Shown piece by piece: positions 19,128 through 26,830 of a stretch of 57,590 nt of DNA; within the stretch, counting starts at the first letter, position 1; every line of letters begins with the position of its first letter. Location: positions 1 through 57,590 of the forward strand of contig CAINDG010000001.1 in NCBI GenBank assembly GCA_903847315.1, in the 5' to 3' direction. Source of the stretch: an uncultured Planctomycetota bacterium. Lineage in GTDB: Bacteria; Planctomycetota; Phycisphaerae; Sedimentisphaerales; UBA12454. The notes under the pieces are model-generated. The model was given only the letters and a program-made list of their open reading frames with translations. It was not told where the DNA came from and did no database searches. The position numbers were made by a program, and so were the translations under genes.

Positions 19128-19739
19128 TTAGTGTTTTGCCTCCTTCGCCGATTTTTCTCCGATTACTCTCTTGGCCAGTCTTAAAAGCTGTGACCGGATA
19201 TTGAGCTTGGTCTGGCTGGCGACAGTATCATTGATTTCAAATCGGATTTTCCCTTCTTCCACGAGGAAATTTATCATTCCGCCGGATTCGAGGAAACCCG
19301 GTATATCTGCAACCGTCAGAACATTATTGTCTTTAACCAAATCGAAGATTTCCTTTAATATCTTCTCCTCTGAATCACAAATGAACAGCAAATGACATCC
19401 TCTGATGGCTTCGATTTCCTTGTCCTGTGCAGCCTTATCTAATTTCTTTATTTCCTCAAGCTTCTTAAACCGTTTTATAATAACTTTCCTGTTATTAACC
19501 ATCTTGTCTTTGACAGGGTCAAAGGCATTGCCGAACTGGTCGTCGCCAATAAGGCCTATTATCATCGGCCGACTATTGTCCCCCATTTTCTCTGCCGGCC
19601 AATCAATAAACATAAGAAAATTAAACAGGAATGCCGCTTTAACCTGGAATTCGCTGCTGGGCGAGGATTCAGCGCGGACTTGCGGTACCGCAAGCATCGC
19701 CAAAATCATAACTGCAAAAATATATGCTTTAATCTTCAT
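19128..19739 (-). CDS. YfiR family (DUF4154) periplasmic protein
   Basis: This 203-residue protein has an N-terminal signal (IFAVMILAMLAVPQVRA) and then EFQVKAAFLFNFLMFIDWPAE, the family hallmark. RGCHLLFICDSEEK and VLTVADIPGFLESGGMINFLVEEGKIRFEIN follow. In Pseudomonas, YfiR is a periplasmic inhibitor of the diguanylate cyclase YfiN. Here the next gene is a histidine kinase, so YfiR probably controls that kinase instead. It is the first gene of the operon. It faces a TonB-dependent receptor gene across a 552-bp gap. Confidence 0.87.
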   Translation of the reverse strand: MKIKAYIFAVMILAMLAVPQVRAESSPSSEFQVKAAFLFNFLMFIDWPAEKMGDNSRPMIIGLIGDDQFGNAFDPVKDKMVNNRKVIIKRFKKLEEIKKLDKAAQDKEIEAIRGCHLLFICDSEEKILKEIFDLVKDNNVLTVADIPGFLESGGMINFLVEEGKIRFEINDTVASQTKLNIRSQLLRLAKRVIGEKSAKEAKH

Positions 19740-19849
19740 TCGCAGTCGTATCTGCCTTTGTATAAAGTCTCTGTTCCATTTTTATTATTACCTGTACACC
19801 TAAATTCGGAATAAATACGCCCGTAATTAAGAAACAAATATTTTTTCGT

Positions 19850-19876
19850 AAAAAAAGGCCCAAATCGACATCGGGC
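19850..19876 (-). terminator. Terminator-like hairpin upstream of the YfiR operon
   Basis: Read on the minus strand, GCCCGA pairs with TTGGGC and is followed by CTTTTTTT. This is a plausible intrinsic terminator lying ~110 nt before the YfiR start. No gene on the minus strand ends here. It therefore either ends a small RNA coming from 19880-20075 or attenuates a leader transcript. The stem is short, with one G:U pair. Confidence 0.45.
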
Positions 19877-20077
19877 AAAAGATTATCGGTCATTTTTTAA
19901 CATCCAGGCCGCTGCAAAACCGTTTCCCTCGCAACCGATGATTTACCCTTTATTCACCGGCTTAACGGGGAGCTTATGAACGCTTTTCGCAAAAACAAAT
20001 ACTGCAAATATTTTTTACGTTGGATGCGATACAAGGCTTTTGCGTCGTTTTATTAAAGGCTGTTTTATGGCTCGCAT

Positions 20078-20109
20078 AAACTGCATTATCAGTACTGATA
20101 ATGCAGTTT
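20078..20109. promoter_or_regulatory. 32-bp perfect palindrome in the YfiR/TonB intergenic region
   Basis: AAACTGCATTATCAGT at 20078-20093 is followed at once by its exact reverse complement at 20094-20109, with two more T after it. It lies between divergent operons (19739 and 20292). It could be an operator for a dimeric or tetrameric regulator or a terminator-like cruciform. The rest of the 552-bp gap shows no gene that I can support. Confidence 0.55.
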
Positions 20110-20291
20110 TTCAGGATTGCCTGATAACTTCACTGGGTAAACAGGAAATGCACCGGTTTGGCAGATATCTTTTTTTGATTATTTAATCATTTCTCTATAA
20201 AAAATTATTTAATTAACCCCATTGTTTAGACGATATTACAGCATAGTTGTAATTTTACTGGACGAATAAAGAAACATGAGGGAACAATAAT

Positions 20292-22649
20292 ATGAAAGCG
20301 AATAAAAATCACAGATTAGAAACGGTCATGTATATAGCTACGTTGCTGCTGTTATCTTTATTAGCGTCTCCAGTCAATACCTTTGGAGCTGAGGCATCGG
20401 ACTCAAACAACAACTTATTCAATATGTCTATCGAGCAGCTTATGGACGTTGGTGTCTATGCCCCTGCTACTCTTACTGAAAAAGACCCGTTGAAAACTCC
20501 TGCAAGCGTAACCATCATCACATCTGAAGATATTGCAAGAACGCCCGCCAGAAATATACTGGATTTGATGGAAATTTACGTCCCCGGAATGCTATATATG
20601 AATCATAGCGTGGGTCCCGAGCCGGGTATGCGAGGAATTATAGCTGATAAGCCATACAAATTTCTGGTCAATGTCGACGGCATAAACGTCAATATCAAGT
20701 CAACATACGGCGCTCGTCTGGAACTGTTGAATTGGGAACTAAGCGATATCGACCGCATTGAGGTCGTGCGAGGTCCCGGCTCGGTTACTTACGGGCCTGG
20801 CGCAATCGGCGGAGTTATAAATATTTACACCAAAAGTGCCAAGCAGGCTAAGGGTCTTGAAATCGGCGGACAATACTGGGGCAAATACGACAGCGTCGGC
20901 GAGTATGCCAGCTACGGATATGTCAAAGATGATCTCGAACTTTACAGCTATTTTAGTGTCGTTGATACGAGAGGAATCAGCCCTGACCTTTTTGCCACCG
21001 ACAAGAAAACCGCCTCTTATTATTTCGGCAAACCTGGTGGGCCTTATTTTCCCGTGCCGGCTTCCACATATATGGGAGATTTCTTTAATCAGCCTCAGGT
21101 AAAAGCGCATCTCGATATTCATTTCCATGACAACTGGCGATTCTGGGCTCGTTATGCAACTGAATCTTCCGAACTAATGCAGGGAAGTGCGAGACAAACT
21201 CTCATCAATGGTCTGTATAAAGACATTTACCTGTCGCAATTTCGTTATTTTCAACTTGCTCTGGAAAATCAACTCACTATCAATAAAGATTGGAATTTAA
21301 AATCGACATTCGGTCTTAGTTCGACTGATATACGCGATATTCAACAAAAATGGGATACCTCCACAGCATCCAAGAAACGTTTTGATAGTAACAGTAATGG
21401 CAAAGACAATCTGCGAGATTACGGCATGATGTACTCGGAGTGGAAATATTCCGCTCAGTTTATGTTGAATTACACGCCGGATGACAAGAAAATCAAGGCG
21501 GCTTTGGGCTATGAGATAAGTTATGACCTCATCAGGCCGTCATGGGGTAAAAATAAAGACAATGGACTGCGGCTTGGAAGCAAATATGGTATCATCAGCG
21601 GTCCAACTTCAGCCGCCTATGGACCCGATACAAGCGCCGGACAGGTTAATTCATCAAGCACTGGTGTTTACTATCCTGTGGGCAATGGATTTGAAGCTGT
21701 GGACCATGCTATCATCGGTGAATTAAACCTCGAATTAACCCCAAAGACAACGATGATACTATCCGGACGTTTTGATAAAAACACTTATACCGATCTTTTG
21801 TTTTCCCCGCGGCTTGCGTTAATTCAGGAACTTAGAAAAGATGAATATTTGAAATTTATTATCGGGCGGTCTGTTCGTATGAATACTATGGATGAATTAT
21901 ACATAAACAATAAAAACGGGGTTACTAACTTCCCCGAAAAACTCGATACCCTTGAGCTTATTTATACGAAAAAAGCAAACGAACACTGGTCTTATCAGGC
22001 GTCCGCCTTCTGGAATAAGAATACGGTCATAGCATGGGATGGGACAAGCGCCGCTGCTCCTCTTGGTACACTGGAACTATTCGGTATAGAAGCCGAAATG
22101 AAATACCAGAAAGAAAACTTCACTTTAGGTATAAATCATTCGGTTGTCAAACAACTGTCCTGGAAATTAGCCAAAGGTATTACAACCTCCGGTATCAGCA
22201 ATTCGGATTATTATTATTATTCCACCAGTATTACTATCGGCTCACACGGAAACGATTTAAGCAACTGGGCCAACCAGTCAACGAAACTTTATACTAATAT
22301 TGGCCTTATCGAAAACAAGTTAGACTTACATGGAGACGTCGAAGCGTTCTGGGGCTTTCAAGGCTACAAGGATGGTTTGGATGCCTTTGAGAAAGCCGGT
22401 GGAAATGCCGCGAGCATTAAAGCCCTTCAAGACCACCATGCCTTTGACGCTGAGGTCAAAGCCAATCTTTCTTTAACCTGGCACGTCAACAAATCAGCAG
22501 ATTTCATGGTGTTTGTTCAAAATATTCCGGTCTTTGGAGACAATAAAAGATATTCATACACTACCGGACAGAAACTCAACTATCCGGACAAAACTGCCTG
22601 GGTTGAAGAGCCAATGGTTGTGGGCTTCACCTACAAAATACGGTTCTAA
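20292..22649 (+). CDS. TonB-dependent outer-membrane receptor
   Basis: This 785-residue protein has a signal peptide (~1-33). A plug domain follows: PASVTIITSEDIARTPARNI, GIIADKPYKFLVNVDG, DIDRIEVVRGPGSVTYGPGA and IGGVINIYTKSAK. A 22-strand-type barrel ends in aromatic F (FTYKIRF). An N-terminal TonB-box-like acidic stretch is present but not decisive. Such receptors import siderophores, cobalamin or other ligands. In this set with YfiR, ABC-binding protein and kinases it may also report ligand. GAGGG lies before the ATG. A good terminator follows the gene. Confidence 0.93.
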   Translation: MKANKNHRLETVMYIATLLLLSLLASPVNTFGAEASDSNNNLFNMSIEQLMDVGVYAPATLTEKDPLKTPASVTIITSEDIARTPARNILDLMEIYVPGMLYMNHSVGPEPGMRGIIADKPYKFLVNVDGINVNIKSTYGARLELLNWELSDIDRIEVVRGPGSVTYGPGAIGGVINIYTKSAKQAKGLEIGGQYWGKYDSVGEYASYGYVKDDLELYSYFSVVDTRGISPDLFATDKKTASYYFGKPGGPYFPVPASTYMGDFFNQPQVKAHLDIHFHDNWRFWARYATESSELMQGSARQTLINGLYKDIYLSQFRYFQLALENQLTINKDWNLKSTFGLSSTDIRDIQQKWDTSTASKKRFDSNSNGKDNLRDYGMMYSEWKYSAQFMLNYTPDDKKIKAALGYEISYDLIRPSWGKNKDNGLRLGSKYGIISGPTSAAYGPDTSAGQVNSSSTGVYYPVGNGFEAVDHAIIGELNLELTPKTTMILSGRFDKNTYTDLLFSPRLALIQELRKDEYLKFIIGRSVRMNTMDELYINNKNGVTNFPEKLDTLELIYTKKANEHWSYQASAFWNKNTVIAWDGTSAAAPLGTLELFGIEAEMKYQKENFTLGINHSVVKQLSWKLAKGITTSGISNSDYYYYSTSITIGSHGNDLSNWANQSTKLYTNIGLIENKLDLHGDVEAFWGFQGYKDGLDAFEKAGGNAASIKALQDHHAFDAEVKANLSLTWHVNKSADFMVFVQNIPVFGDNKRYSYTTGQKLNYPDKTAWVEEPMVVGFTYKIRF

Positions 22650-22670
22650 CACTATTTGATTGGACAGATA

Positions 22671-22701
22671 AAACAGCCGATAAATTATCGGCTGTTTTTT
22701 T
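22671..22701 (+). terminator. Intrinsic terminator of the TonB receptor gene
   Basis: AAACAGCCGATAA pairs with TTATCGGCTGTTT around a very short loop, followed by a run of T. It lies 22 nt after the stop codon. The following ~285 bp up to 22988 contain a small CCCGA/TCGGG hairpin and AT-rich sequence but no gene. Confidence 0.85.
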
Positions 22702-22987
22702 GCGCCCCCTTCACATCGGAGCCGCAGCGCAGATCCCGACGCATCGGGACGAAGACGGATTCTCACCCTTCTCACTTTTCGCGTTTTTTCCTTGCTTTTA
22801 GTTAAAAATATGGTAAAATACCTGTATTGTTTGATAATTAGTAAATTTTAAGCTCTTTTTTACCATAAGAACCTTATAATAAACATCTTACGTAAACCGT
22901 AACGAGCTGCGTAACCTTTACCCGCCTCAGCGTTTAACGAAATCTCCTCATTTTATATCCTTAATTTTTTATCGTGATAGCCATTCT

Positions 22988-23680
22988 ATGTCCACACAAA
23001 GCACAACTGATTTTCTGACTTTCACGATTCGAGGCCGGATTGTTTCAGTTGACCCTGATATTTATTATCAGCTATTCAACGTCCGCCCTTCCCGGCCTTA
23101 CAAAAGATATGCAGGCGATATAATCGGTCTGCGTCTTGGCGGCAGTGACTACCCCTCTATTGTCATCGGAAGAAATCCAAAAAGGCTCGTTCTGCTTTCC
23201 CGTTTTATTATGAATCCGCCGCAAGATATGGTTGTTGACCACATTAACGGCGACATATACGATAATCGAAGAGAAAACTTAAGAATCGCCAATCGCAGGC
23301 AAAACGCCCTGAATGCAAAACGCAAAAACAGCAGCGGTTTTACAGGCGTTTCTCTTTACAAAGCTAATAACGGCAGGAGTTATTGCCACGTTGCATTTTA
23401 CGATAGGAATGGCAAATTATATAGTTTTCACACTGCTGATTGTCCCGAGCACAGGATTTTAGCCGCTTACGCTCACGACAAATTTGTTTTGTTGGCAAAC
23501 GATGAGGATTACGCCCCGTTGAATTTTGAATCTTTTAAATATGAACCCTTTAGGAGTTTTCTATTGGAAACTGATTTGAACAAGTTTAAATTGCAACGTC
23601 ACAGAGCCCTGAGCGTAAGCGACGGGTCATCGTCCGTGTTTAGCCCTGCCAACACTTTGGCAGGGTTCGTCATTATTTAG
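22988..23680 (+). CDS. HNH endonuclease with AP2-like DNA-binding domain
   Basis: This 230-residue protein has an HNH core, VDHINGDIYDNRRENLRIA, at ~80-100, followed by NRRQNALNAK. An AP2-like segment, SGFTGVSLYKANNGRSYCH, lies at ~118-136. This layout is that of phage or homing-type HNH nucleases. The last ~25 residues are encoded by hairpin repeats: the stop TAG is part of a TTTAGCCC unit, so the natural C-terminus was probably altered. The gene stands alone between the TonB receptor and a repeat cluster. It marks the start of an accessory region. Confidence 0.85.
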   Translation: MSTQSTTDFLTFTIRGRIVSVDPDIYYQLFNVRPSRPYKRYAGDIIGLRLGGSDYPSIVIGRNPKRLVLLSRFIMNPPQDMVVDHINGDIYDNRRENLRIANRRQNALNAKRKNSSGFTGVSLYKANNGRSYCHVAFYDRNGKLYSFHTADCPEHRILAAYAHDKFVLLANDEDYAPLNFESFKYEPFRSFLLETDLNKFKLQRHRALSVSDGSSSVFSPANTLAGFVII

Positions 23681-23763
23681 CCCCCAGTTTTACTGGGGGT
23701 TCGTCGTAAAGGGGTTCGTCGTTCCATCATTTAGCCCCCGCCACTCGGGGCGGGGAGTTTACC
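23639..23763. repeat. Three tandem variable hairpins with constant edges
   Basis: Three units share TTTAGCCC at the left and GGGTTCGTC (or GGGGAGTTTACC) at the right: 23639-23671, 23676-23706 and 23730-23763. The stems differ in sequence (CCCTGCC/GGCAGGG, CCCCCA/TGGGGG, CCCCCGCC/GGCGGGG) yet each is self-complementary. A weaker, older unit may precede them at 23610-23632. Related hairpins occur near 449-474 and 48880-48908. After them, to 23880, lie segments related to the repeat at 370-415. No gene is seen between 23681 and 23896. Confidence 0.75.
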
Positions 23764-23896
23764 GTCATTTCGACCCGTGTGGAGAAATCTTTTTAAAATT
23801 TCAAATTCGTCCCCCCTGCCCGCCCTGAGCGCACTTGTCCTGAGCAATATCGAAGGAGCGAAGAATCTCATTTCGAAAAATTAAAATGGATCTTTG

Positions 23897-24076
23897 TTAT
23901 TTATCGCTTGAATCAATTGTATCTTGTACGGTAGGTGGATTGCTATCAACTGGTTTTGGCTCGTTGGGTTGATAACCTGCCCTTGCACCTCTATCGTCAG
24001 GCTGATACCCTTTTTGTATAGGTTGATAACCTTCATTATTTGTTCTTTGCTTATTTGAACCATTTTCCTTAGCCAT
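23897..24076 (-). CDS. Small GYQP-repeat protein
   Basis: This 59-residue reading frame starts MAKENGSNKQ and contains three GYQP units (EGYQP, KGYQP, AGYQP) spaced by ~7-12 polar residues. A Pro/Asp/Ser-rich tail follows. AAAGGA lies at a good distance before the ATG, and only 9 nt separate it from the stop of the DUF6338 gene. It has no membrane segment and is probably disordered. Another frame over the same DNA gives 81 residues but lacks these features. I recall small YQP-type proteins next to DUF6338 genes elsewhere; their role is unknown to me. Confidence 0.75.
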   Translation of the reverse strand: MAKENGSNKQRTNNEGYQPIQKGYQPDDRGARAGYQPNEPKPVDSNPPTVQDTIDSSDK

Positions 24077-24085
24077 AAAAATCCT

Positions 24086-24688
24086 TTATTTAATAAATTC
24101 AACATATTTAATCTGATCACCAACAATCAGAATTCCGTCACTTCGATTTATTTTTTCCCACTTACCATCTTTAATTTTCATCGCCTGTTCAATAAATAAA
24201 TCTCTTTCATCTGCTGCGGACGATGCAAAAGATTCGTTACCATACAATCCCAAAATCTGTTTGCCATCTTTAAGTTCAACTTTGACCCAAAGAGGTGATC
24301 GACTTTTGTAAAATTTATAATCCCATGCGGTAGGGATTGAATGTATAGAAGCAAATCCCGTCTTACTTATAAAATTTCTAATTATTTGTTTTTGGCTTGC
24401 CAAACCCGTAAGAATCCCCATCAAAAAAGGACTTACAAATATAATTATGAACCATAAAGCAACAGTCCAATAAAGATGGGACTTAAGAAAATCAGAATAC
24501 AGAAACAAATAAATCAGCCAAGACCAAAATGCGTAATTAAAACAGCTAAAAGTTAAGAAACGCAAGAAAAGCATTTCTTTATCATTAGTTTTTTTTGGGA
24601 AAATAGCCGACTGGACGCTATACCAAATAAAACCAGGTACAAGAAACGCAAAAGTTAAGAAAAGTGCTCCAGAACTATCTATCGTCAT
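24086..24688 (-). CDS. DUF6338 family membrane protein
   Basis: This 200-residue protein begins with a hydrophobic segment (LFLTFAFLVPGFIWYSVQSA) at ~9-28. Two more membrane segments lie at ~45-65 and ~75-97. A soluble C-terminal half contains WVKVELKDGKQILGLYGNES and RDLFIEQAM, beta-rich and typical of DUF6338. The function of the family is not known. It lies 23 nt after a frameshifted nuclease-like gene and 9 nt before the GYQP microprotein. The gene is AT-rich compared with most of the window, consistent with acquisition by transfer. Confidence 0.8.
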   Translation of the reverse strand: MTIDSSGALFLTFAFLVPGFIWYSVQSAIFPKKTNDKEMLFLRFLTFSCFNYAFWSWLIYLFLYSDFLKSHLYWTVALWFIIIFVSPFLMGILTGLASQKQIIRNFISKTGFASIHSIPTAWDYKFYKSRSPLWVKVELKDGKQILGLYGNESFASSAADERDLFIEQAMKIKDGKWEKINRSDGILIVGDQIKYVEFIK

Positions 24689-24711
24689 AATTCATCTCCA
24701 TTTTTTACTTA

Positions 24712-26108
24712 TCAATCTTTGCTCGCCGACGATATCGGTCTACCATCAATTATAAAAAGTTTGGGGACTTTTTTGCCGGTAGCCTGTAAAGCAATTGTTA
24801 TTTTTTCAATTTCCTCAATGGTTTTGGTGCTATCATTTGTTCGAATTACAAGATAAATACTGTGATTTGTTTTTTCAGCTTTATTATATCTTGGTAGCTG
24901 TTTTTGCCAACCATGTAACAAGTGGGTATTCGAAGAATATTTTACTTCCACCGTAACCCTTGCATTGTATCCATTGCTAAATTTGAAATCGACTGGTCCT
25001 CGCCCATTGTTTGATTCTCTACTAATATCAATGTTATTTGCTGCGCAATAAGAATCCGCAATGCCAAAGAAACTTAATTGTGCAATTCTTTCATGACGCA
25101 AGTTTCCTTTATTCCAAAATACTTCCCAAAGTCCATTATCTTCTACTAATTGTTTATACTTTGCACAAATTTGTTCTATTAATTTATGAACACTTTGAGG
25201 AGTATCAATTTTAAGAGCAAAAGATAAAGGATATTTTCGAGAATATTCATTTGCAAGTTTATGCCAAGCAAAAACCCCTGAGGGGTCTTCCTCAAAATTA
25301 TAACTATTTGGTTGTTTTTTGTTGTATATTTTTATAAGATCTTGAATCAATTCAGGATATTTAATCAGCATTTGCTTTAAATCATCTTTTTTAACTTTTG
25401 AAGCTTGCCGCCATGTTCCCCCTATTATTGGATTGACTTTTCTTCGAAGTGCTTCATTATATGCACAAATATAATCGCGATCATCCCAGCTAAAAGAAAC
25501 CGGTAAGTTAGACAAAATATCTTCTGGGATCAAAACTATTGGTTTTTTATTATTTGATTTTCTTGGAACTTTGGATCCTTCGTATTCTACTGTTTCAAGG
25601 TTGATTTTTTCGCTAACCTTTCACTATATTTTAATAAATGCCCGAATATTATTGATGCGGTCATATCACTGATTCTGTCTGGTCCAATTCCTTCTTCCAA
25701 TAACCCTACTAATTCAAATATTGTAGGTTCATTTATACCTGCATCGATAATTTGCTTTGCGGTAACGGTAAGATTTTGGGCTAATTCCGGACCTATACCA
25801 CTTCCTTGTATCCCATCTGCCGAATATCCAAGGCCGATCAAAGGAATTTCAGGAAATGTTAATAAATCTATTGCTTTTCGCCCGAGTGCATCATTTAAAT
25901 CTTTAGAATGTTTTAATAATAAAAAAACCTTTTCAAAATAGGTTTTGAAACTCTTGTGCGCTTCTTGCATTTCTGGTTCTTTAGATGTTTTTAATAACAA
26001 AGGATCGATATAAAGCCTTGAATCAATATCGATAAAGCCATTAAATATTCCTGCTTTTGATAAAGTTTTCTCCGACACTCCTAACTCTTCACTAATTTTT
26101 ATTGACAT
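24712..26108 (-). pseudogene. Frameshifted gene with C-terminal PD-(D/E)XK-type nuclease domain
   Basis: Two reading frames join into one protein. The first part starts at ATG 26108 (MSIKISEELGV, preceded by GAAGGTG) and stops at 25587. The second part continues in another frame from 25606 downwards to 24712, reading INLETVEYEGSKVPRK before IPEDILSN. A run of six A at 25605-25610 is where one added base would restore a ~465-residue protein. The N-part has GFIDIDSRLYIDP and GIGPDRISDM. The C-part has HERIAQ, GRGPVDFKF, VTVEVKYS and GWQKQ, the E...D...EXK pattern of restriction-like nucleases. A sequencing error cannot be excluded. Confidence 0.75.
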
Positions 26109-26164
26109 ATTTTCACCTTCACGCAAAAATTATTTTTATAAACCGTCTTCATAGCAAAGAGTAA

Positions 26165-26211
26165 AGGAGTGGTTTTTAAGCCGCTTCTCGGCCCTCGTGC
26201 CGATTTATTTA
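26165..26211. repeat. Copy A of an imperfect direct repeat with variable hairpin
   Basis: The unit reads GGAGTGG, an AT-rich stretch, then CTTCTCGGCC, a short loop, GCCGA and an A/T-rich end. It resembles copy B at 26510-26563 and lies on the other side of the small coiled-coil gene. Spacing and loops differ between the copies. Confidence 0.4.
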
Positions 26212-26243
26212 GCGAATTTACAAAAAATTCAAATTTTTACAAA

Positions 26244-26438
26244 TCATCTTATCTTTGATTTAAGGTAACGACAATCATCTTCTAGTTCGTCGATTTGACT
26301 CTCTAAATCTCTAATTTTCCTATATAATTCATCAAGAAACTGTTTGAATTTTTCTCTCCAATAAACATCCCCCAATTCGCTTCCGCAGTTTTGAGTTGAA
26401 TTTTTTAGTTCATTGATTAAATTTGAATTAAATGACAT
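26244..26438 (-). CDS. Small coiled-coil protein, function unknown
   Basis: This 64-residue protein starts at MSFNSNLINE, preceded by GAAGG at about 9 nt from the ATG. A longer frame reaches 26474 but lacks a ribosome site. The second half (FLDELYRKIRDLESQIDELE) has heptad-like spacing of hydrophobic residues, so it is probably a dimerising coiled coil. No known domain is visible. It is flanked by two imperfect direct repeats. It may be a partner of the nuclease-like gene downstream, but 135 nt separate them. Confidence 0.6.
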   Translation of the reverse strand: MSFNSNLINELKNSTQNCGSELGDVYWREKFKQFLDELYRKIRDLESQIDELEDDCRYLKSKIR

Positions 26439-26509
26439 AATATTTTCCTTCGTAAAAAAATTAAAGCAACGCACAACAAGTGCGGCATTTTTCTCAGGTT
26501 CGGGAGGAC

Positions 26510-26563
26510 GGGAGTGGGACTATTAAATCTCGCTCTCGGCCTTAAGCCGAGAATTTTCTTTAT
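26510..26563. repeat. Copy B of an imperfect direct repeat with variable hairpin
   Basis: The unit reads GGAGTGG, an AT-rich stretch, then TCTCGGCCTTAAGCCGAGA and TTTTCTTT. The hairpin with its T-rich tail could also stop plus-strand transcription. The rest of 26439-26830 is AT-rich and holds no gene I can support. Confidence 0.4.
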
Positions 26564-26830
26564 ACTTCTAAATACTATAATGCAAAGAATGTGCCAATTA
26601 GTGATATTTCATACCATTTTATATAACTTTATGATATTTAAGGAGTTATATTTGTCTTATAATATCTTAGGTTTTTCCATGATACCGCCATAATGGCAGT
26701 CAGATTGCCTCACCGCAGACGCGACGGCGGATTTCTTCGCCCGCCCATAAAAACTCCCCCGCCCTTGGCGTTCCTAAATTTTGATATTTGATATTTGATT
26801 TTTGATTTATTGGTGTCTATATTTCAATTT

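Noticed and set aside
19890-20010. Weak resemblance to a class I c-di-GMP riboswitch (GCAAAACC, CGCAAC, ACGGGG in order)
   Set aside because: The GNRA-capped hairpin and the receptor helix cannot be formed, and the match is too loose to claim.
20067-20186. 39-residue ORF starting MARINCIIST in the YfiR/TonB gap
   Set aside because: It runs straight through the 32-bp palindrome and has no sign of protein-like composition.
23639-23763. CRISPR array or integron attC sites
   Set aside because: Units are unequal self-complementary hairpins without constant repeats and unique spacers; no cas or integrase gene is present, and attC core sites are not matched.
23881-24126. 81-residue ORF over the GYQP gene in another frame
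   Set aside because: The 59-residue frame has the ribosome site, spacing and repeat units; this one has none.
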